Origin: Sporosarcina ureae
Lineage (GTDB): Bacteria; Bacillota; Bacilli; Bacillales_A; Planococcaceae
Length of the DNA stretch: 64,000 nt
Assembly (NCBI RefSeq): GCF_002082015.1
Contig: NZ_CP015109.1
Span: 2,261,001-2,325,000 of the forward strand
Reading direction: 5' to 3'
The notes under the pieces were generated by a model that was not told where the DNA came from, made no database searches, and saw only the letters and a program-made list of their open reading frames with translations. Both the position numbers and the translations under genes were made by a program. Positions 1-8,130 of the stretch are shown piece by piece; within the stretch, counting starts at the first letter, position 1, and each line of letters starts with the position of its first letter.

Positions 1-375
1 AAAAGTTACATACACTACTTTTTCAGGTTCATTCTCTTCTGGAGACTGTTCTGTACTTGTATCAGTAGGCATTTCTGTTTGCCCTTCAGTAGACGTTTCC
101 GTTTCCTCCGGTTCTATTGTAGGGAATACTTCAGGTTCAGTACTAGGTTCTTCTGGTGGTGTACTAGGTTCTGGCTGATCGTTTGATGTCGGCGTTTCGA
201 TTGGTTCAGGTTTGGTTACAGGTTGATTCGATGTACTAGGTTGTTCGCGGAAAGAATATGACGTTCCAACAAAAAGAACAGTACCCGATAGAACAAGAAG
301 AATGAGTAGAAGCAGAAAATATCTTTTCTTCAACTTTCGTCTTTTCTGTCCGACTTGTTGAGGTAGCGTACTCAT
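1..375 (-). CDS. Membrane-anchored polysaccharide deacetylase, N-terminal part only (runs off the left edge)
   Basis: The first 125 residues are visible. A basic N-terminus (KRRKLKKR near residues 11-18) leads into one membrane segment (about 19-36). A linker of about 75 residues rich in Pro, Thr, Ser and Glu follows, of the kind that spans the wall. The last visible residues, KVVYVTF, match the opening strand of NodB-family deacetylases, which usually continues as TFDDGP; that continuation lies outside the window. The start is preceded by AGGAGG. It lies downstream of sigV-rsiV on the same strand. In Clostridioides difficile a deacetylase (PdaV) sits in the sigV-type operon and gives lysozyme resistance, so a similar role is inferred. 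The family assignment rests on seven residues plus architecture. Confidence 0.6.
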   Translation of the reverse strand, partial: MSTLPQQVGQKRRKLKKRYFLLLLILLVLSGTVLFVGTSYSFREQPSTSNQPVTKPEPIETPTSNDQPEPSTPPEEPSTEPEVFPTIEPEETETSTEGQTEMPTDTSTEQSPEENEPEKVVYVTF

Positions 376-459
376 AAAATATATAGCCTCCTATCAATTT
401 GTGTTGAATAGACCGATTTTCATCGTATGTATGTATAAAAACTCCCTTACTTCATAAGG

Positions 460-493
460 ACAACAGCAGACGAACTCCATCATCTGCTGTTGT
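460..493 (-). terminator. Hairpin between rsiV and the deacetylase gene
   Basis: An 11-bp inverted repeat (ACAACAGCAGA at 460-470, TCTGCTGTTGT at 483-493) lies just after the rsiV stop. On the minus strand it is not followed by a clear T-run, so it may attenuate rather than fully stop transcription into the deacetylase gene. Confidence 0.45.
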
Positions 494-501
494 AACATCA
501 T

Positions 502-1374
502 TTACTGAATATATGTGTCACTAACTAGGGCATCCTGTAAAATATCTGAAGGAATCTCAAATGTGACGACGCCCATATAACCTGGTGCTACTTCGTACTG
601 ATCAAACGAAATGACGAGTGTATGATCCGCAGTAATGTAGAAGTCTTGATTGGTTTGAATGGAGTCGAATTCAATGTCCGCTCCTTCGATAGCTAAGTAC
701 GCAGTGTTTTCATCTTCTTCCATTTGTCGCGTCATCTCTTTTTTTATATAGGCAGTGATGATTTCCACATAGGAATCGTCTTTAAAGAGACTCGGTAAGG
801 TAAGGAGAATGTGATGTTGTTTATCAATCGTATCGTATTGCATTTCAGTGGAAGAAGATCCAGCCGTAGTGGTTTCATAACGCGCAATGGACAAAATTTG
901 TTCTGTATCGGTTTTTACTTCATAACCTGAATCCACGCCTAAATGACCGCTACCTGCCTCTTCCAGTCTGGCGATTTCCTCTTCAAATTTCGTAAAGAGC
1001 GCTTTGTTTTCTTCGATATACTTTTCATTTAAAGCAGTTTGCAATCCTTCGTTTTCCAACCCATCGATTGCCGGCGTTTCCATGTTTGCCTGATACGTTT
1101 CCTTTTCCATTGTTAAGGTTTCGATCGTGAAAACTTGCACGATGGAACCGAGAACGGGAATGTTCACTAGCGAATTGGCGAAAGTCGGGCTAGCATTAAT
1201 GCTACCCACGAATAAAGTAGCCGCAGCAGCAATTCCGATCGACCAGTTTCTCATAGGGGAGCGCTTCTTATTCGTGTTTTTTGCACGTTGAATAGAATCT
1301 TTCACTACATGATCCAGCTCGGGAGGAATTTCAATATCGTCATAGTCTTTCTTCAACTTGTTCATCCGTTTCAT
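502..1374 (-). CDS. rsiV: Anti-sigma factor RsiV-like, DUF3298 family
   Basis: This 290-residue single-pass membrane protein has a cytoplasmic N-terminus of about 42 residues that should bind the sigma factor, a hydrophobic segment at about 43-62, and an extracellular domain of about 225 residues. Length and architecture match Bacillus RsiV, including a conserved stretch after the membrane (NIPVLGSIVQVFT). In B. subtilis RsiV binds lysozyme directly and is then cleaved by signal peptidase and RasP, freeing SigV. The start overlaps the sigV stop by four bases (ATGA), with GGGG 7 nt upstream, so the two are translationally coupled. The RsiV assignment rather than a generic anti-sigma factor rests on this layout and the SigV-like partner. 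Confidence 0.8.
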   Translation of the reverse strand: MKRMNKLKKDYDDIEIPPELDHVVKDSIQRAKNTNKKRSPMRNWSIGIAAAATLFVGSINASPTFANSLVNIPVLGSIVQVFTIETLTMEKETYQANMETPAIDGLENEGLQTALNEKYIEENKALFTKFEEEIARLEEAGSGHLGVDSGYEVKTDTEQILSIARYETTTAGSSSTEMQYDTIDKQHHILLTLPSLFKDDSYVEIITAYIKKEMTRQMEEDENTAYLAIEGADIEFDSIQTNQDFYITADHTLVISFDQYEVAPGYMGVVTFEIPSDILQDALVSDTYIQ

Positions 1375-1868
1375 TCCAAATCCCCCTTTTCAATTTCTAT
1401 ACGCAGTTTCTTTAAAGTCCGGTAAAGCCTGGTTTTCACGGTATTACTGTTTTCGTCTAAGATGGCTGCTACTTCGTCAATCTTCAAGTCCTCAAAGAAG
1501 CGTAAAATAATTAACGATTTTTCATCCGGAGAAAGTGTATCTAGCGCATCTAGTAAATCTATATCCGTTGGTTCATCTTCTGTTTGTGGTAAATAGCCAT
1601 CCAGAACTTCATCATCCATCACCATCATTCGTTGATGCTTGCGAATAAAATCGATGGACGTATTCACGAGTATCCGATAAAACCACGTCTTTAAATACTT
1701 GGTTTCTTCTAGGCGATGAATGGATTTTAACGCTTTGAAAATCGAGTCTTGCACAATATCCAACGCGTTTTCTTTGTTTTTCACATAGCTATAGGCGAGC
1801 CGATAATGAGCATTTTGGTTTTCAATTAAAAATTGCTCCACCTGCTCTATTTTTTTATTTTTTGTCAT
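1371..1868 (-). CDS. sigV: ECF RNA polymerase sigma factor, SigV-like
   Basis: A 165-residue ECF sigma factor, close to the 166 residues of B. subtilis SigV. Region 2 lies at about residues 20-85 (KYLKTWFYRILVNTSIDFIR, the -10 reading part). Region 4 lies at about 105-160 with the helix-turn-helix around KIDEVAAILDENSNTVKTRL. I chose the ATG at 1868 because GGTGA lies 10 nt upstream; in-frame ATGs at 1901 and 1943 add 11-25 residues but have no ribosome site. It overlaps rsiV by four bases. Predicted role: activation of envelope or lysozyme-stress genes at TGAAAC-N16-CGTC type promoters, one of which is present at 9405-9430. Confidence 0.85.
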   Translation of the reverse strand: MTKNKKIEQVEQFLIENQNAHYRLAYSYVKNKENALDIVQDSIFKALKSIHRLEETKYLKTWFYRILVNTSIDFIRKHQRMMVMDDEVLDGYLPQTEDEPTDIDLLDALDTLSPDEKSLIILRFFEDLKIDEVAAILDENSNTVKTRLYRTLKKLRIEIEKGDLE

Positions 1869-1925
1869 GACAAAAGGGTCACCTTCTTCAATTTTAAACA
1901 TGTCGCGATCACGTCTTACTCTTTT

Positions 1926-1952
1926 GACGGACAGCTTCCGCAAAAAGTTTGG
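1926..1952 (-). promoter_or_regulatory. Possible autoregulatory ECF promoter of sigV
   Basis: Reading the minus strand, CCAAAC is followed 17 bases later by CGTC, about 58 bases before the chosen sigV start. This resembles the ECF pattern TGAAAC-N16/17-CGTC, but the -35 element matches only partly. SigV autoregulation is known in B. subtilis; here it is a weak sequence call. Confidence 0.3.
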
Positions 1953-2141
1953 ATTTTATATAAAAAAGGAAACATGATGACAAGGATCCCGTTTAGAGAG
2001 AAGCGTTTCAATTTACTAGGGATGCGATACGACTTAGAATGGGTTAGCTGCTCACGTTGTATTGAGAGCAAGAATTATTTTTCTTGTATCGTAACTGCTA
2101 TACTCATGACTATAACAACGGATAAAGGAGTAATGTATTTT

Positions 2142-3395
2142 ATGAAGAAATTTACGAATGCGAATATATATGGGGATCCCAATTCCCATGAGTTTTTAGT
2201 GGAAAATGGTCAGTTTACAGCTATAGGGAATGACGTAGGCGACGCAGATGAAGTAATTGATCTGCAAGGTCGTTTAGTTTTGCCGCCTTATGTGGACCCT
2301 CATTTACACTTGGATTATATCTTTTCGGGGCTAGGCGAAGGAAATGCGAATGTCTCCGGGACGTTATTTGAAGGCATCCAGCGTTGGAGTGATAATAAGA
2401 AATCACTGACTGAAGAAATGGTGCGTGAACGTGCGATAAAAGGAATTCAAAAAGAAGTGAGTAAAGGAGTTCAATTCATTCGTACACACGTCGACATTAC
2501 GGATCCGAATTTAACGGGGATGAAGGCGTTAGTCACACTGCGCGAAGAGTTGAAAGATCTCGTTACATTACAACTCGTGGCCTTTCCTCAGGAAGGGTTC
2601 TTTAGATATGAAGGCGCAGAGCGTTTAATGGAAGAAGCACTGGAAATGGGTGCGGACGTAGCAGGGGGGATTCCTCACTTTGAAATTTCCTATGAGCATG
2701 GCGTGGAATCATTGCGACGTATTGTCGACATGGCCATAAAACACAATGTGATGATTGATATTCATTGTGATGAAAACGATGATCCCAATAGTCGGTTCTT
2801 AGAAGTGTTAAACGCGCTCGTCATGGAAAAAGACTATGGTAAATATACAACGGCCAGTCATACATGCAGCTTTGGTTCAGTGGATAATAGCTATGCCAAT
2901 AAAATGTTAGGTTTATTTAAAGAATCACAAATCAACTTTATTTCTTGCCCAACTGAAAACGCCCATCTCCAAGGACGTGGCGACAGCTATCCAAAGCGTC
3001 GTGGCTTAACACGCGTCAAAGAGTTGTTAAATAACGGAAACAATGTGGCATTTGCACAAGATTCCATAGCGGATTACTGGTATCCTTTAGGCAACGGAAA
3101 TATGATGAACATCTTAGACAATGGGATTCACTTAGCGCATTACACACATATTGACGAGATCAATAAGGCGTTGGATTTAATCACGTATTACGGTGCAAAC
3201 ATTATGAGAGTAAATGACGCGTATGGTTTGGAAGTGGGGAAACCGGCGAACTTTATCGTGTTGGATGCACAAGATCCTTATGAGGCTATTCGTGAGCGGG
3301 CAGAAGTGCTGATGTCCGTAAGAAACGGTGGCTATCTCTTTAAGCGTGAACCGCGGAAAAATGAAGTGGAAGTGGATTTTTTGAAGCAATCGTGA
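2142..3395 (+). CDS. codA: Cytosine deaminase-like metal-dependent amidohydrolase
   Basis: A 417-residue amidohydrolase of the CodA group (about 425 residues in E. coli) that hydrolyses cytosine, or a related aminopyrimidine, to the keto form plus ammonia. Visible motifs: HLH near residue 55 (DPHLHLDYIF) for metal binding, HCDEND near 210, ASHTCSFG near 240, and AQDSIADYWYPLG near 305, equivalent to the DPWYPLG region of CodA. The ATG at 2142 is 11 nt after AAAGGAG. The open frame continues upstream to 1833, but that part overlaps sigV and lacks a ribosome site. It stands alone, with no cytosine permease beside it, and a terminator follows. Exact substrate is uncertain because relatives act on isocytosine or other pyrimidines. 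Confidence 0.8.
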   Translation: MKKFTNANIYGDPNSHEFLVENGQFTAIGNDVGDADEVIDLQGRLVLPPYVDPHLHLDYIFSGLGEGNANVSGTLFEGIQRWSDNKKSLTEEMVRERAIKGIQKEVSKGVQFIRTHVDITDPNLTGMKALVTLREELKDLVTLQLVAFPQEGFFRYEGAERLMEEALEMGADVAGGIPHFEISYEHGVESLRRIVDMAIKHNVMIDIHCDENDDPNSRFLEVLNALVMEKDYGKYTTASHTCSFGSVDNSYANKMLGLFKESQINFISCPTENAHLQGRGDSYPKRRGLTRVKELLNNGNNVAFAQDSIADYWYPLGNGNMMNILDNGIHLAHYTHIDEINKALDLITYYGANIMRVNDAYGLEVGKPANFIVLDAQDPYEAIRERAEVLMSVRNGGYLFKREPRKNEVEVDFLKQS

Positions 3396-3435
3396 GAGTT
3401 CTTGACTATACTAAAATTCCTCCTCAATGAGGTGC

Positions 3436-3475
3436 ACCCCGAAAGTTAGAGTAAAAATCTAACTTTCGGGGTGTT
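3436..3475 (+). terminator. Rho-independent terminator after the cytosine deaminase gene
   Basis: A perfect 15-bp inverted repeat (3436-3450 with 3458-3472) and a 7-base loop is followed by GTTTTCTT. Confidence 0.85.
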
Positions 3476-3569
3476 TTCTTATAGCTAAATATAGCGCTGA
3501 ATTTAAAATGATGATACTCAGAGTGTGCTTGAACAGAATCAACCAATGATGGGGGAGTGGTTGGAACCC

Positions 3570-3762
3570 GTTGATCTGCGCTGCAGCCGGACGCGTGTCC
3601 TATGGGCGGGCGGTGAACCACACCTCTTCGCTTCGCTCGCTGGGTGTTTCACCTGTCAAAGCAAAGATATGCTCCTTCTCGCTGCGCTTCACTCGCAAAA
3701 GCCGTTCTTCGTTACGGCTCTCGCTGATCCTCCGGGAGTCGCCGGCTGTAGCGAAGATCAAC
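3570..3762 (+). repeat. Dispersed palindromic intergenic repeat, copy A
   Basis: The 193-bp element is bounded by GTTGATC and GATCAAC. Inside it are GGTGAACCAC and GTGTTTCACC, again roughly complementary, plus GC-rich arms, so the whole unit could fold into a long branched hairpin. Nearly the same sequence occurs inverted at 63104-63293 and in shorter form at 3827-3955. It contains only accidental short reading frames. It resembles intergenic repeats I recall from other Bacillaceae genomes, but I cannot name the family. Confidence 0.8.
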
Positions 3763-3826
3763 TAACCGATTTCAGAGAAGCTTCCTCAATAAACGCGCCC
3801 GAATAAACGCAAAGTAGTCTAAAACC

Positions 3827-3955
3827 GTTGATCTGCGTTCCAGTCGGACGCGTTCCGCAGGGCGGGCGGTGAACCACACTGCTCGCTTCGCTCACTTAGG
3901 TGTTTCACCTGTCCCGCTGGTCCTGCAGGAGTCGCCGCCTTCCACTCCGATCAAC
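3827..3955 (+). repeat. Dispersed palindromic intergenic repeat, copy B (internally shorter)
   Basis: The 129-bp unit begins GTTGATCTGCG and ends CGATCAAC, like copy A 65 bp upstream and in the same orientation. It lacks the inner block of about 60 bp present in copies A and C (the AAAGATATGCTCC to CGTTACGG part). The rest of the gap up to 4236 is AT-rich and holds only another short GCGCCC motif near 3978. Confidence 0.75.
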
Positions 3956-4236
3956 TAAGAGTGTAGTACTTCACAATCGCGCCCTTTTGTGGCACAATGA
4001 CAGTCCAACAATTGATCCTTCATACAGGTCGGTTTTACTGAATTCCTCTATTCATCTATTCATCTAACATACATCATTAGTTAACATAATAACTGTTTAA
4101 TTTTAACTCTTATCTAAACAATTTTGAAAGTAAAACCATGTCGCCAATAGACTTCCTATATATTGGCATAAAAATCAGCAAGATTCATATAGATGAGCAA
4201 AAAAATACAGCGTACCCTAGACATGAGGTGATTACG

Positions 4237-5481
4237 ATGTATCGAAGTACATTGAAAAATAAAAGTGTTCTCTATTATTTGGCCGGAGCTGGTGTTTCAC
4301 AGTTAGGGAATGTCCTTGCAGGGCTGGCCTTTTTGTTTATCTCCTATGAACTGACGCAATCGGCGAGTCTTACCACAGTGATTGCCATTTCACAGGCCGT
4401 CCCCTATGTGCTTTTTGGGTTAATTGGTGGTGCTGTTGCGGACCGTATCAATAAAAAAAGGTTATTGGTATGGATTGATCTTATTCGTGTTCCAATCATT
4501 CTCTTCCTGGTCGTCCTCTACCAACTGGAAAATTTAGCTTTCTGGCATTTACTAGTCGTGAGTTTCGTCATTCAGAGTCTGGGTTGCTTCTATAATCCAG
4601 CGTATAGGGCTGTTTTGCCTCTCGTTACACCAGTAGACGACCGCACAACGGTCAATAGCTTGCTGGATACCGTCACAAGAGGCGTTCAGGTACTCACTCC
4701 TGTTTTCAGCATCGTTCTATTGAGTTCAGGAAACACCATCCATTTTTATTCGATTGATGCACTTACGTACATTTTAAGTGCGTTTTTCATCTTAAGAATT
4801 CATTGGATTGAGCCGACCAACGAGGAGAAGGCAGCAGACGAGAGCAATCAAGGAGTCTTTAAATCTATTGTATCTTTCTTTCAGTGGATCAGAGGAGAAG
4901 GTACGATTAAAAACGTATTTACAGCAACATTTTGGATGGTCTTTTTCAACACCTGGGTGTGGCAGGTCGGTTTGCTTTTGATTCTTCTACAAAACTATCC
5001 GAGACAAGGGGAAGAATTCTATAGTCTTTTATTGGGATGGTACGGAGCGGGTGTCATTCTCGTCAATGTGATGATTCCGTTCTTTTGGAAAAGGTTAACA
5101 TTCATTATTTACTTATCTGGTTCAATTGTATGGGGACTCGGGATTTTTGTATTAGGTTTCGCCACAAGTCTACCTCTCTACTTCCTTGGCGTTTTGATTG
5201 CGGCAGTCGGACTGCCGATTAGCAGTCTGACACGTGTTTATTTGATACAAACGTTGGTTCCAACCCAAAAGTTAGGTCGAGCATTTAGCTTTAATGCGGT
5301 CATTCTATATGGATCGAACGTTCTCTCCTTGGTGCTGTTTGGTGCCTTAGCTACTTTCATCAAGATTGGGGCGATCTTTGTGTTCTGCGGCAGCATGATG
5401 ATCGTTTGCGCCGTCTTTTATTTAATTCGAATTTCGTTGTCGGAAAAAGCTCGGAGGAAATCCGTACAGGCGTTTAAATAA
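4237..5481 (+). CDS. MFS transporter, probable drug efflux permease
   Basis: A 414-residue, very hydrophobic protein with about 12 predicted membrane helices, of the MFS group related to macrolide efflux proteins (MefA/MFS_3 type). The A-loop-like stretch GGAVADRINKKRLLVWIDL lies after helix 2, typical of the superfamily. The ATG at 4237 has GAGGTG 6 nt upstream; a longer frame begins at 4138 without a ribosome site. The 3' end overlaps the end of the convergent AraC-type gene by 60 bp. The substrate cannot be told from sequence. Confidence 0.8.
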   Translation: MYRSTLKNKSVLYYLAGAGVSQLGNVLAGLAFLFISYELTQSASLTTVIAISQAVPYVLFGLIGGAVADRINKKRLLVWIDLIRVPIILFLVVLYQLENLAFWHLLVVSFVIQSLGCFYNPAYRAVLPLVTPVDDRTTVNSLLDTVTRGVQVLTPVFSIVLLSSGNTIHFYSIDALTYILSAFFILRIHWIEPTNEEKAADESNQGVFKSIVSFFQWIRGEGTIKNVFTATFWMVFFNTWVWQVGLLLILLQNYPRQGEEFYSLLLGWYGAGVILVNVMIPFFWKRLTFIIYLSGSIVWGLGIFVLGFATSLPLYFLGVLIAAVGLPISSLTRVYLIQTLVPTQKLGRAFSFNAVILYGSNVLSLVLFGALATFIKIGAIFVFCGSMMIVCAVFYLIRISLSEKARRKSVQAFK

Positions 5482-6243
5482 TTGATTATAAACGCCAATA
5501 GAAGAAAAACCACAACTAATGGCGATATCGGTAATCGTCCGTCCAGTATGTAAAAGTAAATCTTGGCTTCTGACCAATCGATAAAGCTGAAGCCAAGAAT
5601 AAGGAGAAACGCCGATCTTCTCTTTAAAAAGATGAGCAAACTGAAATTTACTGATATCCAAGAGCGCTCCCATTTCCTCTAAACTCCAAGCATGTTGATA
5701 ATCATTTTTCAATGTTTCCATTACGTGAAAAATTGCTGGCTGCGTTGAGCGAAACGGTTCGGTGATTAAATCGGAACTGTGATTTCCAACGGTTGTCCTG
5801 GCCAGCAACAGACTGAGTTGAGCAAAGCTATGTTCTAAAAACACTTCAGATGACCGATTTCTTTCTTGTCCTTCCAGCAGCATGTACTGCTGAACAAACT
5901 GAACCCATTGCGCAACGAGTGGACTTTTTTGGATTGTTTGAGCAAAAAATAAATCTTCTCGAATGACCGATATGGCTGCAGTCGCCTCGTTGAGGAATGT
6001 CGAATCCAGTTCTATCAAAAATTTGTGATTTTCTACGACGAGCTGTCGATGTTCATCGTTCGGATTGAATACCATAAATTCATTTTCCGTTAATGAAAGA
6101 TCGTTTCGTCTGCTTTGGTAATTCATAGAACCTTTTAGCGAAAACAAGAATTTATAACAAGAGTCGTTTCTCCAGTGACTTTCCGATTTTTTTTGATCAG
6201 TAGATAACAGTAAACAATTAGATGCCTCCAGTAAAATAGTCAT
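5422..6243 (-). CDS. AraC-family transcriptional regulator
   Basis: A 273-residue regulator. The N-terminal part (about 1-150) looks like a cupin-type sensing domain with the AraC_binding feature NDEHRQLV near residue 63. The C-terminal 100 residues carry two helix-turn-helix units: LEEMGALLDISKFQFAHLFK (about 195-215) and TDIAISCGFSSIGVYNQLFK (about 240-260), ending with the usual GFPPSFFRQ. The start has AAAGGGGGG upstream. The gene runs tail-to-tail into the MFS gene, overlapping it by 60 bp, so part of its second DNA-binding helix is encoded opposite the transporter's C-terminus. It may control that transporter, but orientation alone does not show this. Confidence 0.85.
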   Translation of the reverse strand: MTILLEASNCLLLSTDQKKSESHWRNDSCYKFLFSLKGSMNYQSRRNDLSLTENEFMVFNPNDEHRQLVVENHKFLIELDSTFLNEATAAISVIREDLFFAQTIQKSPLVAQWVQFVQQYMLLEGQERNRSSEVFLEHSFAQLSLLLARTTVGNHSSDLITEPFRSTQPAIFHVMETLKNDYQHAWSLEEMGALLDISKFQFAHLFKEKIGVSPYSWLQLYRLVRSQDLLLHTGRTITDIAISCGFSSIGVYNQLFKRLYGFPPSFFRQRNSN

Positions 6244-6348
6244 CGGTTACCCCCCTTTCCACTATTATCAAAAGGAAATTATACAAATTAAAAGCGCCTA
6301 TAGAAAACTGCCCCTCGATTGCAGTATATTTAATCGTGTTCAACTGCA

Positions 6349-6831
6349 TTAAATATATGTATTGAAAATAAACTGTTCTCCTATCTTGCCTATTTTTCTT
6401 TTGCCCGTGTCACTGAATCCAACCCTTTTATATAAATTTTGCGCTGGTATATTTTTATGATTAACAGCTAGTATAATTTCATCGTATTCAGGGAGTTCTT
6501 GATTAACAAATTGTTTTATTAAATTCATTGCCTCTTTAGCAAATCCCTTTCCCTGTTTAGAATTATCTATTGATAGTGCAGTTAACAATAATGCCCTTGG
6601 ATTATCTGTAAACTCCTTTACCCTATCAGTTGATTGTAACAAGAAAAATCCAACCGGTTCATCATTGCTTAAAATTACAATCGGGTACTGATCATCAGTT
6701 AATTTCTCAAGTATGACAGCTGGGAAAGCAGTATATTGTGCCTTTTCAGTAGGTAGCTCGAATTCCCTTAATGCTTTTAAGAACTCTGGATTATATTTTT
6801 CTAATTTTACTGTTTGTCTTAAAGTGCCCAC
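6349..6831 (-). CDS. GNAT family N-acetyltransferase
   Basis: A 160-residue acetyltransferase of the Gcn5-related fold, with the acetyl-CoA loop around residues 100-112 (SIDNSKQGKGFAKEAM, matching Q/RxxGxG/A) and a final strand motif NLYKRVGF near residue 137. The start is GTG at 6831, with GGAG 8 nt upstream. The acceptor is unknown; relatives modify ribosomal proteins, antibiotics or polyamines. It stands alone between the AraC gene and a small membrane-protein gene on the same strand. Confidence 0.8.
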   Translation of the reverse strand: MGTLRQTVKLEKYNPEFLKALREFELPTEKAQYTAFPAVILEKLTDDQYPIVILSNDEPVGFFLLQSTDRVKEFTDNPRALLLTALSIDNSKQGKGFAKEAMNLIKQFVNQELPEYDEIILAVNHKNIPAQNLYKRVGFSDTGKRKIGKIGEQFIFNTYI

Positions 6832-6908
6832 AATAACAGCTCCTATTATCCATATTTTTGTGTTTCTTGTTTAAACTAATCTGTTACAATCTGGGCCGAT
6901 TGATGAAC

Positions 6909-6939
6909 GGGCACAAATCCTTGTTCCTGAATCGCGCCC
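6909..6939. repeat. Short GGGC/GCGCCC intergenic hairpin motif
   Basis: GGGCACAAAT and, about 17 bases later, ATCGCGCCC form a degenerate inverted repeat. The same motif appears better conserved at 7363-7394, and single arms occur near 3978 and 63066. It sits in the gap between two minus-strand genes and may also help terminate transcription. Confidence 0.4.
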
Positions 6940-6949
6940 ATTTGCTGCA

Positions 6950-7261
6950 TTATGGAGCAAATGGGATTGCACCAGTGAACAATAAAATAATCATTATTAC
7001 CCAAAATACAAAGAAAGACGACGAAAGAATCAATGAAATAATTGGGATTAAATTTTTCTCCGTTTTTCTAACTAAACCAATTACTGACAATATAATTCCA
7101 GCCCCTGTAAGGAAAAACGTTATATAATCTCCAATTAAGTATCCTACGTTCGCTATTCTTGTAGGTTCTATAAAAACAATAAAGAAACAAACAACACCAA
7201 TAATTAGTGAAACATAGCTAACTAGACTGTATTTTTTAGAGATACCCATTTCTTTTGTCAA
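6950..7261 (-). CDS. Small integral membrane protein, unknown function
   Basis: A 103-residue protein with about three membrane helices (roughly residues 13-32, 40-60 and 75-98) separated by short loops. One loop carries RKTEKN near residue 66. The TTG at 7261 is preferred because AAGGGGGC lies about 8 nt upstream; the ATG at 7249 would be too far from it. I do not recognise the family; the size and layout recall small DUF-type membrane proteins of Bacillota. It has no obvious operon partner. Confidence 0.6.
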   Translation of the reverse strand: MTKEMGISKKYSLVSYVSLIIGVVCFFIVFIEPTRIANVGYLIGDYITFFLTGAGIILSVIGLVRKTEKNLIPIISLILSSSFFVFWVIMIILLFTGAIPFAP

Positions 7262-7362
7262 AGAAAAATGCCCCCTTAATAATTTTTAGATTATTAGGAA
7301 TACGTTCCATTTCGTAAAACGTTACAATATATTGCTTCAGGAAAATGGCCAGATTGCGGTAT

Positions 7363-7394
7363 GGGCACGATTATTTTATGCAACAATCGCGCCC
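7363..7394. repeat. GGGCACGATT/AATCGCGCCC hairpin repeat
   Basis: A 10-bp inverted repeat (7363-7372 and 7385-7394, one G-U type mismatch) lies in the 264-bp gap 7262-7525. It belongs to the same short motif family seen at 6909-6939. I see nothing else in this gap. Confidence 0.5.
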
Positions 7395-7525
7395 GATTCT
7401 TGAAGAGTGATTTTATTTACCTCTTCAATCCGTTCAGTTAACTTGTCTTAATCGTACTCCCATTCAATTCGGGGTATATCAACTCGATATATTTCTTATT
7501 TTAATGATCTTTTCCTGGTCATTAA

Positions 7526-7984
7526 TTAATCCACATAAAACGAAACAGCTATTTTTTTACTCTCCTTATTCCTGTTAGCATGGAATTTAAAGACAATCCT
7601 ATAAACACCTTTCTGCTGTATAAAGGATTGCGGAAATTTCTGATCCATTTTTTTGCCCGGTTCTAATACATTTAACTTATCCTCTGTTACCGCATCATCT
7701 GCCGCAACCCAAACGTTATCTTGTAAGTATTCTAAGCTAGTTCCTAGCCCTGTGTAATCCACCGGTGTTTCCCCATCATTTCTTATAATAACAACCGGCG
7801 TCTCTCCCTGATCGTATCTCTCTTGGCTAACTGATATAGAAATGGAAATATCTCCATCTTTATAAATTGAATCAATATTATTCATTTTACTTTGATTTCC
7901 TTTGTCTTTAATGTCCTTTTCTTCCGAACAAGCAGCTAAAATCATTATGATCCCGATTAATATAATTAAATTTTTCTTTTTCAT
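7526..7984 (-). CDS. Lipoprotein with a BsuPI/Ig-like beta domain
   Basis: A 152-residue exported lipoprotein. The signal peptide MKKKNLIILIGIIMILAAC ends in a lipobox (LAAC, Cys19). The rest is an acidic spacer and a domain of about 110 residues rich in beta-strand pattern (ISISVSQERYDQGETPVVII, then LEPGKKMDQKF and a final GVYRIVFKF). This resembles the immunoglobulin-like BsuPI intracellular proteinase inhibitor fold, a resemblance seen by eye only. The ATG at 7984 follows GAGGAGG; an upstream in-frame ATG at 8005 lies 5' of that ribosome site. Predicted location is the outer face of the cytoplasmic membrane. Confidence 0.75.
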   Translation of the reverse strand: MKKKNLIILIGIIMILAACSEEKDIKDKGNQSKMNNIDSIYKDGDISISISVSQERYDQGETPVVIIRNDGETPVDYTGLGTSLEYLQDNVWVAADDAVTEDKLNVLEPGKKMDQKFPQSFIQQKGVYRIVFKFHANRNKESKKIAVSFYVD

Positions 7985-8088
7985 TTTATTCCTCCTCTTT
8001 GCCATTAGACTGTGAAGAGTTAAATAAGTTTCATCTTTCTTTAATCTGGCCCGTTTGTTGAATAGTCTTTTTATACTTAGTATGTTCT

Positions 8089-8130
8089 GTTGCTTGGAGT
8101 GCAGGCGCCGACTCCCGAACGCAAAGCAAC
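8089..8130 (+). repeat. Degenerate mini-copy of the dispersed palindrome
   Basis: A 42-bp segment with ends GTTGCTT and AAGCAAC and the internal stretch GGAGTGCAGGCGCCGACTCC, which matches one end of copies B and C (GGAGTGGAAG..CGACTCC). It looks like an internally deleted relic. The remainder of the gap 8006-8398 is AT-rich with no gene I can support. Confidence 0.45.

Noticed and set aside
1833..2141. Upstream extension of the cytosine deaminase frame by 103 codons
   Set aside because: It runs through the divergent sigV 5' region, has no ribosome site, and the amidohydrolase homology begins after 2142.
3525..3806. Short coding frames across dispersed repeat copy A (and the matching frame in copy C)
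   Set aside because: They are by-products of the palindromic GC-rich repeat and have no ribosome sites.
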